A stretch of DNA of 64,000 nt from Bacteroidaceae bacterium (GTDB lineage: Bacteria > Bacteroidota > Bacteroidia > Bacteroidales > Bacteroidaceae). The stretch covers positions 14,399-78,398 of the forward strand of contig CAADWS010000011.1 of NCBI GenBank assembly GCA_900752815.1, in the 5' to 3' direction. A program made the translations under genes and the position numbers. Under the pieces are notes generated by a model. It was given only the letters and a program-made list of their open reading frames with translations. It did no database searches and was not told the origin of the DNA. The stretch's first letter is position 1; each line of letters starts with the position of its first letter. Shown here piece after piece: positions 1 to 8,354 of this stretch.

Positions 1-152
1 CGCTCCCGCAGCATCGGCAGCAGCACCGAATCGGGCAGCGAAAGCATCCGGCCGACGTCGCTCCCTTCCGCTTCGTCCGCCGTCACGTCGCGCACCAGCT
101 GCAGCAGCACGCGCTCCTCACCGTCGTGTATTTCTCTGATTTCGATTACCAT
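1..152 (-). CDS. Partial protein, N-terminal 50 residues only
   Basis: The reading frame begins at an ATG (MVIEIREIHDGEERVLLQLV) and runs off the left edge, so only about 50 residues are visible. They are acidic and show no signal peptide, no membrane segment and no motif I can assign. It lies 95 bases upstream of the cysS 3' end in the same direction, so it could be transcribed from cysS readthrough. The start is chosen because the frame opens cleanly here. I do not recognise the family; a GNAT-type acetyltransferase is only a guess. Confidence 0.5.
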   Translation of the reverse strand, partial: MVIEIREIHDGEERVLLQLVRDVTADEAEGSDVGRMLSLPDSVLLPMLRE

Positions 153-247
153 ATTTATCGCTTCGGAAAACAGTAAAAAGGTCTCTGCTCCGCTTGGCCG
201 GCGGGGCAGAGACCCGTATTTCTTTTCGCGGAAAGCTTCGCGGCGGC

Positions 248-1732
248 TTACTTGTTCAACCGCCAGGTAGCGCCTTCCTTCGTGTCCTTGATTTCAAATC
301 CGAGGGCAGCCAGACGGTCGCGAATCTGATCGCTCGTTGCCCAGTCCTTGTTGCTCTTGGCCTTGGCGCGGACATCGAGCAGCAGGTCGACGGCCTGCGC
401 AAAGGCCTGCTCCCGCTCGGCATTGCCGGCCGCTTCGGGCAGCAGACCAAGGATGTCGAAAGCAAAGGTGTGGAACGTCTGCTTCAAGGCCTCCAGTCCT
501 TCGGGCGTAATGGTCTGCTTGCGGTCCACCAGCTGGTTGATGACACGGCAGGCCTCAAAGAGATGGCTGATGACGATGGGCGAATTGAGGTCGTCGTCGA
601 GAGCGGCATAACACTTGGCCGCCAGTTCGTCGGCATATTCCTTGCCCAGATTGCCGCCGGCCACGGCCTCCACACGGTCGAGCTGCGCCACGGCTTCCAT
701 GAGGCGGTCGAGCCCCTTCTTCGATGCCTGCAGAGCCTCGTTGGAGAAGTCCACCGTAGAGCGGTAATGCGCCTGAAGAATGAAGAAGCGGATGGTCATC
801 GGCGAATAGGCCTGCTCCAGCTTTTCGTGCGAACCGGTGAAAAATTCCTGCAGCGTGATGAAGTTGCCCAGGCTCTTTCCCATCTTCTGGCCGTTGACGG
901 TAATCATGTTGTTGTGCATCCAGTATTTCACCATCGGCTCGCCCTGTGAAGCCACGGCCTGCGCGATTTCACACTCGTGGTGGGGGAAGACGAGGTCTAT
1001 GCCGCCGCCGTGAATGTCGAAATGCTCACCCAGATATTTCCGGCCCATGGCGGTGCACTCGCAGTGCCAGCCCGGGAAACCGTCGCCCCAGGGTGAAGGC
1101 CAGCGCATGATGTGTTCGGGCTGCGCCTTTTTCCAGAGGGCGAAGTCGACCTGATTGTGCTTCTCGCCCACACCGTCGAGCTGGCGGCTGGCGTTGATGA
1201 CATCCTCCAGGTTGCGGCCCGAGAGCACGCCGTAATGATATTTGCGGTTGTACTTCTCCACGTCAAAATAAACCGAGCCGTTGCTCTCATAGGCAAAGCC
1301 GGCATCAAGAATCTGGCGCACCAGTTCAATCTGCTCGATGATGTGGCCCGTAGCATGAGGTTCGATGCTGGGCGGCAGGCAGTTGAGCTGTGCCATGGCC
1401 TCGTGGAAACGGTTCACGTAGTGCTGTGCCACCTCCATCGGCTCCAGTTCCTCCAGCTTGGCCTTCTTGGCAATCTTGTCCTCGCCGTCGTCGGCGTCGT
1501 GTTCCAGATGGCCCACATCGGTGATGTTACGCACGAAGCGCACCTTGTAGCCCAGATGGCGCAGATAGCGGAAAAGGAGGTCGAAGGTGATGCCCGGACG
1601 CGCATGCCCGAGGTGGGCATCGCCATAGACGGTAGGTCCGCAGACATACATGCCCACATGGCCGGGATGAAGCGGCTCAAACACTTCCTTCTTGCGGGTA
1701 AGTGTATTGTAGATTTGCAATTGGTGTTCCAT
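248..1732 (-). CDS. cysS: Cysteine--tRNA ligase
   Basis: Class I cytoplasmic aminoacyl-tRNA synthetase that charges tRNA-Cys with cysteine. At 494 residues it has the usual length. The N-terminus carries the cysteine zinc ligand and HIGH-like motif ([13 protein letters not shown]). Further zinc-site motifs follow ([16 protein letters not shown]), then the KMSKS-like loop KMGKSLGNF and the C-terminal DALR-type anticodon region. A longer frame upstream is possible, but the ATG of [11 protein letters not shown] is preferred: a TAACTTTG promoter element lies 40 bases upstream, inside the longer frame, and the family normally begins with this [11 protein letters not shown] segment. Confidence 0.98.
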   Translation of the reverse strand: MEHQLQIYNTLTRKKEVFEPLHPGHVGMYVCGPTVYGDAHLGHARPGITFDLLFRYLRHLGYKVRFVRNITDVGHLEHDADDGEDKIAKKAKLEELEPMEVAQHYVNRFHEAMAQLNCLPPSIEPHATGHIIEQIELVRQILDAGFAYESNGSVYFDVEKYNRKYHYGVLSGRNLEDVINASRQLDGVGEKHNQVDFALWKKAQPEHIMRWPSPWGDGFPGWHCECTAMGRKYLGEHFDIHGGGIDLVFPHHECEIAQAVASQGEPMVKYWMHNNMITVNGQKMGKSLGNFITLQEFFTGSHEKLEQAYSPMTIRFFILQAHYRSTVDFSNEALQASKKGLDRLMEAVAQLDRVEAVAGGNLGKEYADELAAKCYAALDDDLNSPIVISHLFEACRVINQLVDRKQTITPEGLEALKQTFHTFAFDILGLLPEAAGNAEREQAFAQAVDLLLDVRAKAKSNKDWATSDQIRDRLAALGFEIKDTKEGATWRLNK

Positions 1733-1771
1733 AATCTGTAAGTCTGATTTTTTCGTGATAATATCTTTGGG

Positions 1772-1779
1772 CAAAGTTA
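1772..1779 (-). promoter_or_regulatory. Promoter -7 element of cysS
   Basis: Reads TAACTTTG on the minus strand, an exact match to the Bacteroidetes -7 consensus TAnnTTTG. It sits about 40 bases before the preferred cysS ATG. No clear TTTG at the -33 position was found. Confidence 0.55.
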
Positions 1780-1907
1780 CGAATAAAAAATGACAATCGG
1801 CCGTGTGCAACAATCATATTGAAGCATAGGTGGTTTCCGGACCGGAAAATATTTTATGCCGTTTTCTTCTTCATCACTTGTTTCCAGTAACGGCCGATTC
1901 GGATTAA

Positions 1908-4163
1908 TCACGGTTCGGGACTGTGCTTCATTTCAAAACGAAGTTCTCCCCCTTGCAGCACCTCCTCAAACGTGATGTATGTGCGATCCAGCAACTGCCC
2001 GTTCAGATACACCTTATCCACATAGATATTCTTGTCAGACAGGTTGTCCGCCAGAATAACGAAATCCTTTCCCGAAGCCAGCCTGATGACCGCCTTCCTG
2101 AACAAGGGCGCACCCAATTCATACTGACCGGAAGCCGGATTCATGGGGTAGAAGCCCAACGAGCTGAAGACATACCAGGCACTCATTTGCCCGGTGTCCT
2201 CGTTTCCGCAAATGCCTGAGGGAGTGGTATCATAGAGAGTGGTCAGCACCTGATTGACGTACTTCTGTGTCTTGTCGGGGCGCCCCACCCGATTATACAT
2301 GTAAACCGTGTGGTGTCCCGGTTCGTTGCCGTGCGCATACTGCCCTATGAGGCCGGTAATGTCGCCGGAAACATTGTCACCGCGCAATTCGGAAGACATT
2401 CCGAACAGCGTGTCCAACCGTGCCTCCAGCGCCTTCTTGCCTCCCAGCAGTTCGGCAAGTCCTTCCACATCGTGCGGCACAAAGAATGTCCATTGCCAGC
2501 CGTTTCCTTCGCAATAATCATCGCGACGGTGCGAAGAGGCCAACGGGTCGAACGGCGTGCGCCAACCGCCCTCTTTCGTCCGTCCCCGCGCCAGCAGGGT
2601 GACAGGGTCAATCACATTGCGGTAGTTGAACGAGCGGGCCATAAAACGGTCGGCCTCCTCCTTCGCGCCGACCGCCTCGGCGTAGCGGGCCAACGCGTAG
2701 TCATCAAACGCATATTCCAGCGTGCGCGCTACCGATTCCATCTCCAGGTCACAAGGCACGTAGCCATATTTCTTGTAGTTCTTCAGTCCCACGAAATAGC
2801 CCATGGAATAGCCGCAGGTGTCCTTCATTGCCGATGTCACCATCGCCTCCAGCGCCAGTCGGGTGTCGAAATCGCGGACTCCGTTCAAATAGGCATTCGC
2901 TATCACAGGCAACGAATGGATGCCAATCATCTGGTAATTCTCGATGCCCCACAATGTCCATATCGGCAACTGCCCGGCATATTTGTAGTGCTCCAGCAGT
3001 GTCTTGATGTAGTCGCCGGTCACTTTCGGATTCAGCATCGCCAACAGCGGACAAGCCGCCCGGAACGTATCCCAGAAGCCGACCACGCCTCCGTAGTAAT
3101 CAAAACCGTCGGTCTGGTGCACCTGCCAATCCGGTCCCCGGAAACGGTTGTCCACGTCCGACAGCAAAAACGGATACAGCATGACATTGTGGAGCGAGGT
3201 ATAGAAGAGTTCTTTCTTTTTCGGGTCGTCGGTCTCCACTTCTATCTGTCCCAGGACACGGCTCCACGCCCCGGATGCCGATTCCCTGATATCCTCAAAT
3301 GTCTTGCCCTGCGTCTCTGCCTGCAAATTGGCGGCCGCCCCTTCCATGCTCACCGACGATATCGCCGTCCGCACTTCCAGTTCGCCCTGCCCGTTTTCAA
3401 AGGAGAGCATGGCCTTCACGCTGCGCCCTTCGGCCGAAACAGCTTCCCCGATGCGGCGGTTGTCCACATAGAGGACGCACTTCTTGATGGGCGACGAAAA
3501 ACGGGTGTAGAAATAGACCTGCTGCTGCGGTGTCCAGCCATTGGAGAAGCGATAGCCGCGAATCGTGCAGGAATCCACCTGCTCGAATGCGGAGGCATAG
3601 ACCGTATCCACATCGTGCTCGGTCTGGATGGTGCAGGCACATTCCGAACCGTATTCCAAATCCACGATGACCGGCATCGTCCCTCCGGAAGCATACTGGT
3701 AGCGCTGGATGCCGCAACGGCGCGAAGCGGTCAGTTCCACCTTCAGTTGCCGGTCATACAGGTTGACCGAATAATATCCCGGCTCCGCCTTCTCCTCCTC
3801 ATGCGACAAGTCTGCCTGATATTGTTTGGAGTACAAAGTGTCTCCCTCCACCGGCGCGTTGAGCGGAAGCGGCATAAACAGGATGTCCAGGAAATCGGCA
3901 CATCCGCCTCCGCTCTTGTGCAGATGGCTGAATCCCAACACGCTGGAATCGTCGTAATGATAGCCGGCCCCACAAGAGCGTGTGTCCGCACCAATCTGCA
4001 TCATACCAAACGGTACGGAAGCGACAGGTGCTACTCTACCCTCCCAAGCCGTACCAATCCATTTATTCACATAGCGGTTATTGGAAGGAGCGGACTCCTT
4101 GCAACCTACAACCGACAAGCCGAAAAGGCATCCGCCCATCAGCAACAATGACAATTTTTTCAT
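1908..4163 (-). CDS. GH92 family alpha-mannosidase, lipoprotein
   Basis: Exported glycoside hydrolase of family GH92, calcium-dependent exo-alpha-mannosidases that trim mannose from N-glycans or yeast mannan. The 751-residue protein starts with a lipoprotein signal (MKKLSLLLMGGC, a later Cys at VVGCKES), followed by the conserved N-terminal GH92 segment YVNKWIGTAWEGR and SVPFGMMQIGADTR. The C-terminal catalytic half carries GNEPGHHTVYMYN, then CGNEDTGQMSAWYVFSSLG and GFYPMNPASGQY, which are hallmarks of the family. The start is the ATG giving the signal peptide; an upstream in-frame extension has no signal. It follows the beta-helix gene in the same direction with a 288-base gap, and its first 100 bases plus upstream region are duplicated near 7.1-7.35 kb. 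Confidence 0.93.
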   Translation of the reverse strand: MKKLSLLLMGGCLFGLSVVGCKESAPSNNRYVNKWIGTAWEGRVAPVASVPFGMMQIGADTRSCGAGYHYDDSSVLGFSHLHKSGGGCADFLDILFMPLPLNAPVEGDTLYSKQYQADLSHEEEKAEPGYYSVNLYDRQLKVELTASRRCGIQRYQYASGGTMPVIVDLEYGSECACTIQTEHDVDTVYASAFEQVDSCTIRGYRFSNGWTPQQQVYFYTRFSSPIKKCVLYVDNRRIGEAVSAEGRSVKAMLSFENGQGELEVRTAISSVSMEGAAANLQAETQGKTFEDIRESASGAWSRVLGQIEVETDDPKKKELFYTSLHNVMLYPFLLSDVDNRFRGPDWQVHQTDGFDYYGGVVGFWDTFRAACPLLAMLNPKVTGDYIKTLLEHYKYAGQLPIWTLWGIENYQMIGIHSLPVIANAYLNGVRDFDTRLALEAMVTSAMKDTCGYSMGYFVGLKNYKKYGYVPCDLEMESVARTLEYAFDDYALARYAEAVGAKEEADRFMARSFNYRNVIDPVTLLARGRTKEGGWRTPFDPLASSHRRDDYCEGNGWQWTFFVPHDVEGLAELLGGKKALEARLDTLFGMSSELRGDNVSGDITGLIGQYAHGNEPGHHTVYMYNRVGRPDKTQKYVNQVLTTLYDTTPSGICGNEDTGQMSAWYVFSSLGFYPMNPASGQYELGAPLFRKAVIRLASGKDFVILADNLSDKNIYVDKVYLNGQLLDRTYITFEEVLQGGELRFEMKHSPEP

Positions 4164-4451
4164 AACCGTATATTTTTTTTCATGATTTGAGAGCCAATCT
4201 TCTTTTGTCGACTCGCCGGACAACTGTCTTAATCATCACACAAAGTAAAAAAAATCCGTATGATATATGCAGGCATCATGGGAAAAGGATGCTTGTTTAT
4301 TATCCAATACGTAAGTTCGGTATAACTACGACAAAGAGACCAGACACTACACCCGACTTTCGCTTCGGCAAGCCAAGACAGTGATACCAAGACAGCTGTC
4401 AGTGTCCATTTCATCCGTCAAGACATCCTGTTTTTGATTCATTGAGCCATA

Positions 4452-6731
4452 TTATTTCTTAGGCCACACTTTCCATTCCTGCATGCCGCTTAGCTTCGCC
4501 TCAATAGGACCGGCACAAGGATGCACGGCGTCCCGCCGATTTCCGAAATAATCCCTGTCGATTACGACGGGACTGTCATCGGGATTCAAAAATTCCTGCT
4601 GGGGAATGATAGCCTTATCCAGCGTTTCGGTTGTCACCGGTCGGCATTTCGTGTTCCCGATTCCTTCGGGCGAGACATTCATCTTCAGGTACCAGCCATC
4701 GGCACGCTGTTCCAGCCGGATACCGGAATCGAAGTCCGAAGCCTCCACAAAGTCCGTATCCCGCCTGTCGGGATGCGCGCCTGTCGTAAAGAGATTGCCG
4801 TGATAGCGGATGGGAAGCAGGCATTCGTCCCAATTGCCCAAAGAAGCCTTCCGGGCAAAATGATTGTTCACCCATTGCAGGTCTCCGCCCATGTTGCGGA
4901 CATTCCCGACGGAACGGGTACCGTGCGGGGGATAGAAAAATGAATAGCGGCCACCGGCACAACGGTCCATTCCGGCAAACACCTTGCCCGTCACCAGATT
5001 GTGCACACCGGCTATGCCCTGCGACAGATTCAGCGAATAGCCGGACAACAGGATGTTGTTCGCGAGCAAAATCGGACCGTGACAGACCTCAATAAAGATA
5101 TCCTCCTGCACGTTGTTGTCATGAAACAGATTACCCGTCACCTGCATACCTTGCGAGCCCCAATCGAGCCACAAACCACGGATGGTTTTATAGATATGGT
5201 TGTTCCGGATAATCGCATCAATGGCAAAATGCAACTTGATGCCTGCCATTTCGTCGCCCTCAAACGTTTCGTCCACACAAATATCATGGATTTCATTGCC
5301 TTCTATCACACTGAACGCTGCGCCGCTGCATCCCACGATGCCCGCCTGTCCGCACTCATAAATGTGATTGTTGCGGACAATATGGTGTCCGGCCTCATCC
5401 TTGTCCCACGAAGCCGTCTTGAAATAATCATACAACTGCCGCTCAGTCTGTCCGCTGTTCGGTTCCGGATAGATGCGGGGAGGCAGGAAAAGGTAATGAT
5501 GCGAGTGGCCGAACGTTGGTCTCCCTAACGAAATGCCGGTGCAGCGGGAGTTGCGGATGGTATTGTCCTCGATAATCCAACCTTTCGCCCAACGGGGACC
5601 AATCAGGCCGGGCTGTTCGGCGGAAGGAGGCGCCCAGTTAGTGGCGGCATTCTCCAAAACAAAACCGCGCACGGTGATGTAGTCGATTCCCGTATGTTCC
5701 GGGTAGAAAACTTGCGGGCGAACCGTCAGTTCCACCTCTCCTCCATTGGGATTCACGCCTTCGGGAAACTGTGCCCAGATGGTCGTCTTCCCCTTGGCAG
5801 GCTGTTCCGGCGCACGAACCACGAAACAAAGATTATGCTTCCCTTCCAACACACGCTTCAGGGGCATGCGGAACTCGGCAAACCGTTCCCAGTCGCCAGT
5901 GTTCTTCACCTGAGCCGTACCCAGACATTCACCACCGGGAGCATCCAGATACATCTCGACGATTCCGCCTTTACCCAACGTGGCCGCCTGAAAGACCAGC
6001 GTATCCGAACCTGCACCGAAGTCCACCTGGTCGAAATACATTTCCGAACCGTTCTTCAGATAACCGAAAGGCCAGCGGTTGACGATGGCAATGCAGATGG
6101 CGGCATCGCCCCCTTTCACGGAGGACTCCATGGATGTCTTGCGACGGCCGCCCACCGGCTGCACCCATTCGAAGTTCATCAGGACCGGACCGCCGTTGCC
6201 ATCGGCTTCGGCATACCAACACGGCTGATTGTCTTCGAGCGGTTTCATCACCTTGTCCAGCGAAAAGGCCTCGCGCATCCGCCTGCCAGCACAAATCACC
6301 ATGCCCGTATGGTTCGGACGGCCTTTACCGCGATACCAGCTGCCGTAGATTTGCTCGTCAAACGGATTGCTTTCACCGAAGAACGTATTGGGCAAGGTCA
6401 ATTTCCAGGTGTTATTCTTCACTTTCTTCCATCCTTTCACCTTCTCGGAACCGGTAATGGTTACCCGTTCGCCCGGTGCCGCCTGATAAACGATGCGCTT
6501 TGCATCCGACTCACCTCCCCGAGGGGGAACCACTCTCTCGCGATAAATACCCTCATGCACCGTAATCACATCGCCCGGCATCGCCCTGTCGGCAGCAGCC
6601 TGGATGGTTCGCAACGGAGCAGACACGCTTCCCGGATTCTTATCTTTTCCTTTCATGGATACATGGTATTCCCTGGCGGCCAAAGAGCCACACAGCAGAA
6701 ACACCGAAATCAAGCATACTGTTTTCTTCAT
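4452..6731 (-). CDS. Exported beta-helix protein with embedded CBM6-like domain
   Basis: A 759-residue secreted protein with a signal peptide (MKKTVCLISVFLLCGSLAA). An N-terminal DUF1565-like segment follows (YHVSMKGKDKNPGSVSAPLR, then TIQAAADRAMPGDVI). Residues of about 205-300 resemble a family 6 carbohydrate-binding module (MYFDQVDFGAGSDTL, then MYLDAPGGECLG). The rest is a right-handed parallel beta-helix with repeated IxxNxI rungs (IIEDNTIRNSRCTGISLG, IVRNNHIYECGQAGIVG). This layout suits polysaccharide lyases or GH141-like hydrolases acting on plant or host glycans; the substrate cannot be read from the sequence. Its ATG overlaps the stop of the upstream fragment (ATGA), as in coupled operon genes, and it precedes the GH92 gene. 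Confidence 0.85.
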   Translation of the reverse strand: MKKTVCLISVFLLCGSLAAREYHVSMKGKDKNPGSVSAPLRTIQAAADRAMPGDVITVHEGIYRERVVPPRGGESDAKRIVYQAAPGERVTITGSEKVKGWKKVKNNTWKLTLPNTFFGESNPFDEQIYGSWYRGKGRPNHTGMVICAGRRMREAFSLDKVMKPLEDNQPCWYAEADGNGGPVLMNFEWVQPVGGRRKTSMESSVKGGDAAICIAIVNRWPFGYLKNGSEMYFDQVDFGAGSDTLVFQAATLGKGGIVEMYLDAPGGECLGTAQVKNTGDWERFAEFRMPLKRVLEGKHNLCFVVRAPEQPAKGKTTIWAQFPEGVNPNGGEVELTVRPQVFYPEHTGIDYITVRGFVLENAATNWAPPSAEQPGLIGPRWAKGWIIEDNTIRNSRCTGISLGRPTFGHSHHYLFLPPRIYPEPNSGQTERQLYDYFKTASWDKDEAGHHIVRNNHIYECGQAGIVGCSGAAFSVIEGNEIHDICVDETFEGDEMAGIKLHFAIDAIIRNNHIYKTIRGLWLDWGSQGMQVTGNLFHDNNVQEDIFIEVCHGPILLANNILLSGYSLNLSQGIAGVHNLVTGKVFAGMDRCAGGRYSFFYPPHGTRSVGNVRNMGGDLQWVNNHFARKASLGNWDECLLPIRYHGNLFTTGAHPDRRDTDFVEASDFDSGIRLEQRADGWYLKMNVSPEGIGNTKCRPVTTETLDKAIIPQQEFLNPDDSPVVIDRDYFGNRRDAVHPCAGPIEAKLSGMQEWKVWPKK

Positions 6732-6970
6732 TTTTTCACCCGATATTCAATGATTTTACCTGCTTTCACTTTTATTTTCTTCCAGTTGACGAAAGCGACA
6801 CCCGACAACGGACGGGCGGCTGCCTCCTCACTTTCCACCAGCACCGACACCTCGGCGTCATAAGAAGTCATTTCACCGGATAAAACGGATGGTTCCCATC
6901 GGGAAGCAACCGTTTCAAGAGGGAGCTTCTTCTTCGAAACGGTCTCTGCCCTTGCGGACCGCACCTGTTT
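6728..6970 (-). pseudogene. C-terminal gene fragment fused upstream of beta-helix gene
   Basis: An open frame of about 80 codons with no ATG, only an internal GTG, and a stop just upstream at 6971-6973. It ends in VKAGKIIEYRVKK and its stop overlaps the start of the next gene. The protein looks like the closing beta-strand domain of a larger exported protein whose 5' part has been lost. The overlap suggests the intact ancestor was translationally coupled to the beta-helix gene. The family was not identified. Confidence 0.5.
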
Positions 6971-7056
6971 TCAGCAGGCTTACACACAGAACAACTGCCC
7001 CGAAAAAACAAACGGAAAGAACTGTTGTTTATTGAGCACTCACTTTTTTTATTTCA

Positions 7057-7222
7057 TTATTTTATGGCAAACGACTGCTTCGGAAACTCCGGATGCTCCT
7101 TGCTGACCTTGACGGCCAATCCATTTATTCACATAGCGGTTATAAGGAGCGGACTCCTTGCAACCTACGACCAACAAGCCGAAAAGGCATCTGCCCATCA
7201 GCAACAATGACAATTTTTTCAT
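7057..7222 (-). pseudogene. Remnant of a second GH92 gene, 5' end only
   Basis: Starting at the ATG at 7222, the first 35 codons encode nearly the same lipoprotein signal and mature N-terminus as the intact GH92 gene (MKKLSLLLMGRCLFG, then CKESAPYNRYVNKWIG). There are two substitutions and a 3-base deletion relative to the intact copy. Similarity stops at about 7116. It joins, one frame off, the tail of an unrelated coding frame ending in SKEHPEFPKQSFAIK at 7057. The upstream non-coding region to about 7350 is duplicated as well. It is the scar of a duplication followed by an internal deletion. Confidence 0.75.
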
Positions 7223-7296
7223 AACCGTATATTTTTTTCATGATTTGAGAGCCAATCTTCTTTTGCGATTCGCCGGATAAATGTCTTAATATCCCA

Positions 7297-7304
7297 CAAA
7301 GTTA
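7297..7304 (-). promoter_or_regulatory. -7 element kept in the GH92 remnant
   Basis: TAACTTTG on the minus strand, a perfect TAnnTTTG match, 75 bases before the remnant ATG. The matching place before the intact GH92 gene (4241-4248) reads TTACTTTG because one base differs. The broken copy therefore keeps the better promoter. Confidence 0.45.
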
Positions 7305-7457
7305 AAAAAATCCATATGATATATGCAGATATCATGGAAAAAGGATGTTTTTTGATGCATTTTGATGATTTTTGATGCATCCTCCGCAAATACCGGCTTG
7401 CACACAGGGCATCCTTCCTATTGCAATGCCGGATGCTTTTTCAGAAAACAGCAGGCA

Positions 7458-7613
7458 GCCCGGCGATGCCAAGACTGAAAACTGCGTTTTCGCTTGCCGT
7501 TACGCTCACCTTTGCGTATATTTGTAACATTATAGGATGCAACTCGGCAATGCCAAGCCTGAAAACCTTGCTTTCGCTTTGCCACTGCGCTCACCCTTCG
7601 CTATTTTGGCCCG
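7458..7613 (+). repeat. Two tandem diverged promoter-like repeats
   Basis: Copy 1 spans about 7458-7528 and copy 2 about 7541-7613. Both read cGGCrATGCCAAGmCTGAAAA, then a TTCGCTT segment and a GCTCACC segment. Each ends in a promoter-like arrangement: copy 1 has TTG, 20 bases, TATATTTG (7517-7524); copy 2 has TTTG (7578-7581), 20 bases, TATTTTGG (7602-7609). They face the small membrane protein gene at 7751. Coding in this stretch is unlikely; the apparent long upstream extension of that gene is this repeat read as protein. Confidence 0.6.
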
Positions 7614-7750
7614 GGAAAAAGGGGAAACCGGTTGCTGTGGAAAAACGTGCCGCCACAAAAGCGGGGCGGGAGCACACGCCGCTCCCGTCTTCTGCGGACC
7701 GGGCCCCCACAGAGCGAACTTCCCGTCTACAACTGCTAAATAACCGTATC

Positions 7751-7996
7751 ATGAATCTGAACGACTACACTTCACTGACCCTCCTGCTCACTATTGCAGG
7801 ACACGTCTTCGGCCTTCCCGCCCTGATTTATCTGGCTGCCGTATCTGCCGCCCTGATGCTTATTTCCACCTACAAGGAAATAAAACTGGCTAAGGCCAAA
7901 CAGCCGCTCCGCGCCAAACAGCTCTTCCGCCGCTATGCCTTCCCGGCCGCGGTGTTCATTTACTACATGGCCGCGCTCTACTACGTGCGCCTGTAA
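7751..7996 (+). CDS. Small inner-membrane protein, 81 residues
   Basis: A short protein with two predicted membrane segments, about residues 8-40 (LTLLLTIAGHVFGLPALIYL) and 66-80 (AAVFIYYMAALYYVRL). They are separated by a basic cytoplasmic-type loop (KEIKLAKAKQPLRAKQLFRR). The ATG chosen follows directly after the tandem promoter-like repeats. An extended frame to 7421 exists but reads through those repeats and is not credible. No family was recognised and no role can be assigned. Confidence 0.65.
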   Translation: MNLNDYTSLTLLLTIAGHVFGLPALIYLAAVSAALMLISTYKEIKLAKAKQPLRAKQLFRRYAFPAAVFIYYMAALYYVRL

Positions 7997-8220
7997 AAAC
8001 ACACCCGGAGGCGACACGCGAAAGGCCGAAAAAGTCACGACGGCGGCGAACTGCATTTTTACGAAAGTTTAACCTTTCGGACAGCAGGAAAGCGGCTGAA
8101 GCGGACGGCGCGCTGCCTGCGGAACCACAAGTGCCGGGAGTTTTTTCCGAAAAGCCGGAAGAAAAAAACGGAAATAGGAACTGAAAAAACAAAAGCAGGA
8201 AGGAAAAACGGCAATCGGCC

Positions 8221-8268
8221 GACAAAAACAGCGGGAAGTGCACCTGGTGGATGCGCTTCCCGCTGCTC
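8221..8268 (-). ncRNA. Candidate short RNA, terminator-type hairpin, copy 1
   Basis: A promoter (TATCTTTG at 8282-8275) is followed within about 10 bases by a 10-bp perfect stem (arms 8256-8265 and 8229-8238) and the tail TTTTTGTC. The predicted transcript is only about 45-48 nt, nearly all hairpin. The module lies just downstream of the GH18 stop, in the same direction. A second copy with the same architecture is at 21.85-21.93 kb, which argues that it is a functional unit and not chance. Confidence 0.55.
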
Positions 8269-8274
8269 TTACTG

Positions 8275-8306
8275 CAAAGATAATGCTTTTTGAAGCGGAT
8301 TCCAAA
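8275..8306 (-). promoter_or_regulatory. Consensus promoter of candidate short RNA copy 1
   Basis: On the minus strand TTTG (8306-8303), exactly 20 bases, then TATCTTTG (8282-8275), a full match to the Bacteroidetes promoter. The bases before it (TCTTAATGCAAATTTGGA) match the second copy almost exactly. Confidence 0.7.
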
Positions 8307-8354
8307 TTTGCATTAAGAATCCTTAACTTATCGGATTTCCAACAGACGTTCCCT

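Noticed and set aside
2310..4151. A 613-codon plus-strand frame opposite GH92
   Set aside because: Shadow of the conserved mannosidase. Codon pattern and composition (His/Arg-rich) show no coding signal of its own.
7421..7750. A long N-terminal extension of the small membrane protein
   Set aside because: It reads through two promoter-like repeats. The ATG at 7751 directly after them is the natural start.
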